NCBI GenBank assembly: GCA_019454045.1
Contig: SKCR01018441.1
Coordinates: 124,001-188,000, forward strand
Source of the DNA: Zanthoxylum bungeanum
Lineage: Eukaryota; Streptophyta; Magnoliopsida; Sapindales; Rutaceae
DNA length: 64,000 bases
Reading direction: 5' to 3'
A program made the position numbers and the translations under genes. Below the pieces are notes generated by a model. It saw nothing but the letters and a program-made list of their open reading frames with translations, was not told where the DNA came from and ran no database searches. How positions within the stretch are numbered: position 1 is the stretch's first letter; the number at the start of each line of letters is the position of its first letter. This document shows, piece by piece, positions 57,925 through 64,000 of this stretch.

Positions 57925-58760
57925 GTTGATGTGGGCCTCGACCCTGGGATTCATTCCCAAAAACTGTAGATGAAGTGGGCCTCGGCCCGGGGACGCGTCC
58001 CCAAAATGGAATATGATGATGCAGTGGGTCTACGACCCTGGGACGCATCCCAATAACTGCAACCGAAAAAGGGGGCCTCGACCCTGGGACGCATCCCAAT
58101 ACCATTGACAAAATAGGCCTTGGCCTGGGGACGCATCCCCAAAATAGAATATGATGATGCAGTGGGTCTACGACCTTGGGACGCATCCCAATAACTGCAA
58201 CCGACAACGGGGGCCTCGACCCTGGGACGCATCCCAATACCGTTTGACAAAATGGGCCTCGGCCCGGGGACGCATCCCCAAAATAGAATATGATGATGCA
58301 GTGGGTCTACGACCCTGGGACGCATCCCAATAACTGCAACCGACAACGGGGGCCTCGACCCTGGGACGCATCCCAATACCATTTGACAAAATGGGCCTCG
58401 GCCCGGGGACGCATCCCCAAAATAGAATATGATGATGCAGTGGGTCTACGACCCTAGGACGCATCCCAATAACTGCAACCGACAACGGGGGCCTCGACCC
58501 TGGGACGCATCCCAATACCGTTGACAAAATGGGCCTCGGCCCGGGGACGCATCCCCAAAATAGAATATGATGATGCAGTGGGTCTACGACCCTGGGACGC
58601 ATCCCAATAACTGCAACCGACAATGGGGGCCTCGACCCTGGGACGCATCCCAATACCATTGACAAAATGGGCCTCGGCCTCGGGACGCATCCCCACAATG
58701 CAATATACTTACAATGATGTGGGTCTCAACCCTGGGACGCATCCCCAAAACTGATACTGT
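57925..58760 (-). repeat. 138-bp satellite in G 3' UTR
   Basis: About six copies at 138-139 bp (starts 57977, 58115, 58254, 58393, 58531 and 58669). Each unit contains three copies of GGGACGCATCCC, so the unit grew from a 46-bp ancestor. Long ORFs on the minus strand here are by-products of the period. Divergent units continue to about 58900 (GATGTGGGCCTCGCC). Confidence 0.92.
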
Positions 58761-58919
58761 AGCTGATGTGTCTCCATACCCGGAGTGTCATGCCCGGCAG
58801 ATACTGATCTGAACTTATGTGGGCCCCGCCCTCTGAGCGTCATACCCGGCTGATACTGAAACTGATGTGGGCCTCGCCATCAGAATACCATACTAGGTGA
58901 AACTACCAATGATTCCTTC

Positions 58920-59750
58920 CGACATATTACACTTTCTCTCACGAGATAATCCTGGTAACTAGATATATTTCCGTCCTCAACATGTGATTTACGTCAAAGC
59001 CAGAGAGTCTTCAAAGTACGGGATGTGCTCGACTCCGATCATCTGAATAGGTGATCTGAACTAGACTCCTAGTGTGTGTGTGCCAAGGCTCTTTCACAGC
59101 TTGTTCCTTAAGCTAGCCAACTTGATGATTTCGCTTCGGAGAATCAGACCAGTGGGTTTAACCAACCTGGACGTCTAAATCACATTCTGTGATTACTTTG
59201 ACATACTCAACATGATATGGTCTTCTTCTTGTCTCTTTCTTTATTTTGAATTTTTCTCTTTTTCTTCCTTTTTTTCTTTTCTTTTCTTTTTCTTTTTCTT
59301 TTTCTTGACACGCCTACCCTTTAAGGTAGCATTTCTCCTCATGGTGGTCCTAATACTCGCCCATGGGTAGCTTCACGCTTATCGGTTATAGGCGGCCCAT
59401 TTTTCTTTTTCTTTCTTTTTTAGAGACTTTTTCTTTTATTTCTGACCATATCATATATCGTAGCGTACGTAAACCAGAGTGGACATCCAAGCCAACAGTC
59501 ATTCACTGATCCACCATCTCTTCAACTGGTCATCTCATTAACCACTCAGGCTTCCACCGTTGAGATCCCGCATCTATGTGCTCACGAGTCTAATCAAGAT
59601 TGATCTGTTCAGAATACCGGCGAAGGACACTTCTCGCACTTATTGCTTCTAAGGCTTCTCCTTATAGCACATAATGTCATCACTGGACATATATCTATCT
59701 ATCAAAGATTTTTCTCTCTCTGTTTTTTTTTCACTCAAGAATTCTTCCTT
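58920..59750 (-). other. Non-satellite block in G 3' UTR
   Basis: Unique-looking block between satellite-like sequences on both sides (58900 and 59770 onward). 59065-59710 is homologous to 29345-29960 in the Athila-type element, with a near-identical core at 59315-59400. A pyrimidine-rich run is at 59225-59305. Element E lacks this block. No coding sense. Confidence 0.75.
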
Positions 59751-60087
59751 TCTGCTGTTGAGAATGTGGGCTTCGCCCCCAGGATCCATTCCTGAAACTC
59801 GAACTCAAATGGGCCTCAGCCCTCAGATTCCTTCTCAATTCTGATACCAACACGGGCCTCAACCCAAGGATTACTATCCGAATCCAATGCAGTGCTTTCA
59901 AGATTTCTTATTATCTTATTCTCGTTGCTTTCTTCTTCCTTTTTCCAAACCTGTGGATATAAAATAAAAACAAAACACAAGAGACAAGATGCAAGTTTGT
60001 TACATGTGTGCATGTATGCAAGAGTGAATTTCCTATCCTGTTGGGTTAGGTCTTCTGCCTGTTCTTCAGGATGCTGTCTTATCTTCT
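59751..60087 (-). other. Start of G 3' UTR
   Basis: Follows the pol stop. It matches E 13164-13460 in order: AGACCTAACCCAA, a TTTTGTTTT stretch, CACAGGTTTG, a lysine-rich pseudo-reading, then GAGGCCCA satellite words. Confidence 0.75.
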
Positions 60088-62211
60088 CTAGGCAAAGTAC
60101 AGCTTCAACCTGTCTACATTGATTGGCTCAGTGAACTCGTTCCCTTCCAAGTCTGATAACCTCACTGCTCCATTTCCCATTACCTTCTGCACAATGTAGG
60201 GTCCCTCCCAGTTTGGTCTGAACTTTCCTCGAGGGTCTGTTGTCGACGGCTTTGACTGCTTAAGTACCAAGTCACCTTTTTTGATCTTGGTAGGACGCAC
60301 ATTTTTATTAAATGCTCGAGCCAACCTCTTCTGATAAATCTGCATATGATGCAAGGACTTCATCCTCTTCTCATCCACCAATTCTAACTGCTCAAACCTC
60401 TGTGCGGCCCATTCTGACTCAGGTAATTCTGCTTCAGCTAAAACCCGCATGGCCTGAATCTCAACTTCCACTGGCAATACTGCCTCCATCCCATAGACCA
60501 AGGAATAAGGCGTGGCTCATGTTGCAGTTCTCACAGAAGTTCTATATCCCCACAAAGCATACGGTAGTTTGTCAGCCCAATCCCTGCAATTTTCCGTCAT
60601 CTTGGCCAATATTGTCTTAATCGTCTTGTTGGCTGCCTCGACTGCCCCATTAGCCTGCGGTCTGTATGGTGAGGACTTGTGATGGCCTATTCCATACCGC
60701 TGTAACATTGCCTTGGTTTCTCCCTGAAATTGGACTCCATTGTCTGTTACCACATGGTGCGGCATGCCATATCGACAAATGAGATTCCGAGCTATGAACT
60801 TGGCCATCTGCTTTGCTGTAACATTACGAAATGACTCGGCTTCTACCCATTTTGAGAAGTAGTCCACTGCCACTACTATAAAACGATGTCCATTCGACGC
60901 ATTTGGCTGAATTTCCCCGATCATGTCAATTCCCCATGCTGAGAAAGGCCATGACTCTGACAACCCATGCAATTCTGTATGCGGCAAATGGTTCAAATTA
61001 CCATGTATCTGACAATCATGACAATGCTTCACCATCCTTGCACAGTCTGTCTCCATAGTTGACCAGTAAAAACCCTGTCTCACTATCTTGCGGGATAAGT
61101 TCAACCCATTCATATGTGGACCACATACCCCGGCATGTATTTCCTCCATTATTTGCTGAGCATCTTCTTTCTTCAAACACTTTAACTGAATACCGTTTGC
61201 CTGCCTCTTATACAACTCTCCTTTTAAAATCACATATTGGGAAGCTAACTTTTGAATGGCCACGCGGTCTTTTCTGCTCGCTTCACTTGGGAATTCTCCA
61301 TATTTCAAGTATCTCTGAATGTCATGATACCAGGGCTTCCCGTCATCAACTTCTACATCCAGTATCCTCTCTGTCTCATACACCGGTTTACCTGCTGTTG
61401 TCAATACAAGTGGCTTCATTACCAGCTTCTCTGGATTTTCCCAAGTTGCTGCAAGTGTAGCTAATGCATCTGCCATCTGATTCTCTTCTCGAGGTAAGTG
61501 CTGAAACTTACAGTCATGGAGAGCTTGTGCCAAGTTCCGGAGGTGAAACAAATAAGGCTTCAACCGTTCTTCCTTCAGTTCCCATTCTCCTTGCATCTGT
61601 CGGATTACCAACAATGAATCTCCATAAACCTCCACATCCTCAGCTTTCAAGGCTATTAGTGCAGTTAACCCAAAAGCACATGCTTCATACTCAGCCATGT
61701 TGTTAGTTACACTGAATGTCAACCTCTTAGCCATAGGTAGGGTTTCTCCTTCAGGGGTCACTATCACAATGCCAATTCCTGCTCCTTTACAGTTTACTGC
61801 TCCATCGAAATACATCTTCCATCCCTGAATTGCTATTGCCTGGATCTCTTCATCTGGGAATTCAAACTTGTACTGGTCTCCTTCGACAGGTTGCAGTGCC
61901 AAGAATTCTGCCACAGCTCGCCCTTTAATGACCTTGGAAGTAAGATACTCAATATCGAACTCCGTTAGCAGCACCAGCCATCTACTCAACTTCCCAACCA
62001 GAGAAGGCACTGAATGCAGGTATTTCAAGGGATTCCCCTTTGCCACCACCTGGATCTTGTAAGACTGAAAATAGTGTCGCAGTTTTCTGGAAGCCCACAC
62101 CACAGCTAAACAGATCTTCTCCACTTCCTGATAACGTGCTTCGTATGGAAGCAACTTCTTACTCAAGTAGTAAACTATGCTATTCTCACCCCCCAGTCTC
62201 ATCTGCCTGTA
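60088..62211 (-). pseudogene. G pol: RNase H, archaeal-type RNase H and integrase
   Basis: Frame continuous with RT. In order: the RT-linked RNase H tail (YYLSKKLLPYEARYQEVEK, about 62160); second RNase H with all four acidic positions (YFDGAVN, NNMAEYEA, YGDSLLV, MADALA; 61820-61460); integrase zinc region (HAGVCGPHMNG ... CHDCQIH, about 61140-61010); core DDE (GIDMIGEI 60930, TDNGVQF 60740, GAVEAANKTIK 60640); and C-terminal domain ending NVDRLKLYFA at 60088. One in-frame TGA at 60517-60519, just after RTSVRTAT, interrupts the integrase C-terminus. The product would remove RNA from hybrids and integrate cDNA. Confidence 0.9.
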
Positions 62212-64000
62212 CTACCTCGCCCCCAGTGCTTCGGGTTCAATTGCCAAATAGAGTACTAAAGGTCTACCTTGTCTCGGAGGTCTCAACACAGGAGGCTTCA
62301 CCAAATATTCTCTGACTTTATCAAAAGCTATCTGACACTGTCGATTCCACTTCACTGGCTGGTCCTTTCTCAACAGCTTGAAAATAGGCTCACATACTGA
62401 TGTCAACTTCGCAATGAACCTGCTGATATACTGAATTTTCCCCAGGAATGCTCTGACTTCTTTCTCTGTTTTTGGAGCTGGCATCTCAGTAATAGCCTTG
62501 ATCTTTTCAGGATCCACTTCTATTCCTCCCTTTCCCACTGTATGGCCAAGCAACTTTCCCGATGTCACTCCGAATACACATTTCTTGGGATTCAACCGCA
62601 GATTATACTGGTCAACCCTCTGAAGGAATTTCTCCAATGCTTCAATGTGCCCAACTCTTGTTTCTGATTTTACCATCATGTCATCCACATACACCTCAAT
62701 CTCTTTGTGCATCAAATCATGAAACAAAGTAGTGGCCATCCGCTGGTAAGTGGCTCCAGCATTCTTAAGCCCAAACGGCATCACTTTGTAGCAGTAAGTA
62801 CCCCATTCTGTAACAAAGGCAGTCTTATGTTTATCTTCTTCTGCCATGAGGACCTGGTTGTATCCTGAAAACCCATCTGCGAATGAATACATAGCAGATA
62901 AAGCCGCACTATCAACCAGTACATCTATATGTGGCAAAGGAAAGTCATCCTTCGGGCAAGCCTTATTAAGGTCCCTGTAGTCTACACACATCCTGACTTT
63001 TCCATCCTTCTTCGGCACCGGCACAATATTTGCCAACCATTCTGGATATTTTACCACTTCCAGGAACCCCACGTCTATCTGTTTCTTGACTTCTTCTCTG
63101 ACCTTCTCAGCCCACTCTGGTCTCATTCGTCGGAGTTTCTGCATTACTGGCCTCATATTCGGATAAATTGGAATTGCATGTTGGGCGATGCTTCTGTCTA
63201 CCCCAGGCATGTCCTCATAGGACCAAGCAAATACTTTGGCATACTTGACCAGCACTTCTTCTAATTTTTCCCTTTCTTCGGAAGTGACCTCACTTGCAAT
63301 CAAGATTTCCTTGGGACTCTCAGTCGTACCAAGGTTGAATGTGTTTGTTTTGGTGGAGTTGATGTCAAATATGCTCAAGTCGTGTAAATTGGGAGACTCA
63401 GACAAGTAAGCGAAAGGAACGTCTTTATTGCAAGCAGAAGTGGGAATACATTCAAATAAATCAGAGAGATAAACATCCTCATCTTCCACAGATGCTTCAT
63501 CTCCCAGAGCTGGGTCTTCCTTGGTTTCCACATTCTCTTCAAGGGTCAGGCTCTCCAGTATCATCAACTCTTCCTCCCATTTTTCTTCCTTCTTTGCAGC
63601 TTCTTCTATTATCAGCTTCTTTCCCAACACGTCCTGGAAAATCTCAAATCCAGGCACCACTACCCCATTGACTTCTACTGGTTCAGGCTCCCCTTGGTAT
63701 CCCGAGGCCTTCACAAAACAGTCTATTAGTTTTAGGCCTTTCTTCTTGGCCTTCGGCTTATCTTCATCAGATCGGTACCCCAAACCCCTTCGAGTATTCT
63801 GTCCCTTAAAGTTGGGCAATGAGGAACCTTTACCTGGTTCAAATTTCATCTTCTCCATAATCTTCGCTACCTTGGGGTCCACCCATTCCTCGAAAGTCGC
63901 CGACACTTGGAACCTTGTGAGAGGTTGTATTTCCAAAGCGGCTACTGCATTATCTACCTCGGCTTGAATGATGACAATTTTCCCCTCGTGTGGGAACTTG
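62212..64000 (-). pseudogene. G pol: protease end and reverse transcriptase
   Basis: Open from the window edge, so the 5' end is partial: the first codons (KFPHEGKIVIIQ) look like the end of the protease region. An acidic linker (SVEDEDVYLSDLF) follows. RT then has the entry motif VPKKDGKVRMCVDYRDLN (about 62990), MPFGLKNAGATYQR (about 62760), catalytic YVDDMM (about 62685) and FLGKIQYISRFI. It is about 596 codons in view. A TAG at 62212-62214 ends it where RNase H should continue in the same frame; about 30 bases around it fit the family better in another frame, suggesting paired indels. Otherwise intact. Confidence 0.88.

Larger units (their letters stand above)
55497..64000 (-). mobile_element. 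Tat-lineage gypsy element G, 5' part beyond window
   Basis: Minus-strand Ty3/gypsy element inserted in the 3' LTR of A. It has 3' LTR 55497-57803, polypurine tract 57804-57820, a long 3' UTR with satellites, and pol with RT, RNase H, a second archaeal-type RNase H and integrase. That domain order is the mark of Tat/Ogre elements. Gag, protease and 5' LTR are off the right edge. Two stop codons are the only obvious breaks in pol, making it the best kept element here. The expected target duplication is CATTG (55492-55496); its partner is outside. Confidence 0.92.

Noticed and set aside
57881..58698. Long overlapping minus-strand ORFs of 80-176 codons with repeating residues
   Set aside because: They lie wholly in the 138-bp satellite of the G 3' UTR, downstream of the pol stop. 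The period is close to a multiple of 3, which keeps frames open by chance.
1..64000. Search for tRNA, rRNA and ordinary host genes
   Set aside because: No cloverleaf, rRNA stretch or host gene with a recognisable product was found. The tRNA-like strings are primer binding sites of the retrotransposons.

Overview
The window is a block of nested plant retrotransposons. I find no host gene that I can support. Several things point to a flowering plant: Ty1/copia elements primed from the initiator-methionine tRNA site (TGGTATCAGAGC), Ty3/gypsy elements of the Tat/Ogre type (second RNase H domain, PBS TGGCGACTCCACTGGGG, satellite-rich 3' UTR), an Athila-type element (PBS TGGCGCCGTTGCCGGGG), and a hAT-like DNA transposon with an 8-bp target duplication. 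Species cannot be read from this sequence. Letters A-G below are my own labels.

Layout. 1-5480: degenerate copia D (+), entered inside gag, with its 3' LTR. 5481-7439: unassigned sequence with a promoter-like stretch. 7440-7634 and 17862-19711: minus-strand gypsy gag/LTR relic F, split by Tat element E (7635-17861, TSD CCAGG). E has two LTRs, a broken gag, almost no pol, and three unrelated satellites in its 3' UTR. 19712-35342: copia-2 (+, TSD TAAAA), which landed in the LTR of F. Its gag-pol is one frame with four stop codons. Its 3' LTR was split by an Athila-type minus element (27600-33069) and by a solo copia LTR (33375-35243, TSD TAGGC). 35348-36036: LTR-like remnant and an AT microsatellite. 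36037-55496: copia A (+). Its body is replaced by inverted material (C, minus). C holds the complete minus-strand copia B (39258-49996, TSD AGAAT) and a 1049-bp hAT-like element (50299-51347, TSD TTAAACAC) that carries captured exons. 55497-64000: Tat element G (minus), inserted in the 3' LTR of A. G has a long 3' UTR and a nearly open RT-RNase H-archaeal-type RNase H-integrase frame running off the right edge.

How the parts relate. G encodes the enzymes that E lacks, and the two share LTR ends and 3' UTR style, so G-like copies are candidate helpers for E. The copia D/A/B/C/solo family has an LTR of about 2 kb with an unusual run of about ten short near-perfect hairpins, all with a 3-nt spacer. 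Two homology blocks cross superfamily boundaries: the leader of E and the leader of copia-2, and the 3' UTR of the Athila-type element and the 3' UTR of G. These blocks, the hairpin array and the exon-carrying hAT element are the most interesting items. No coding region here is clearly intact; G is closest.
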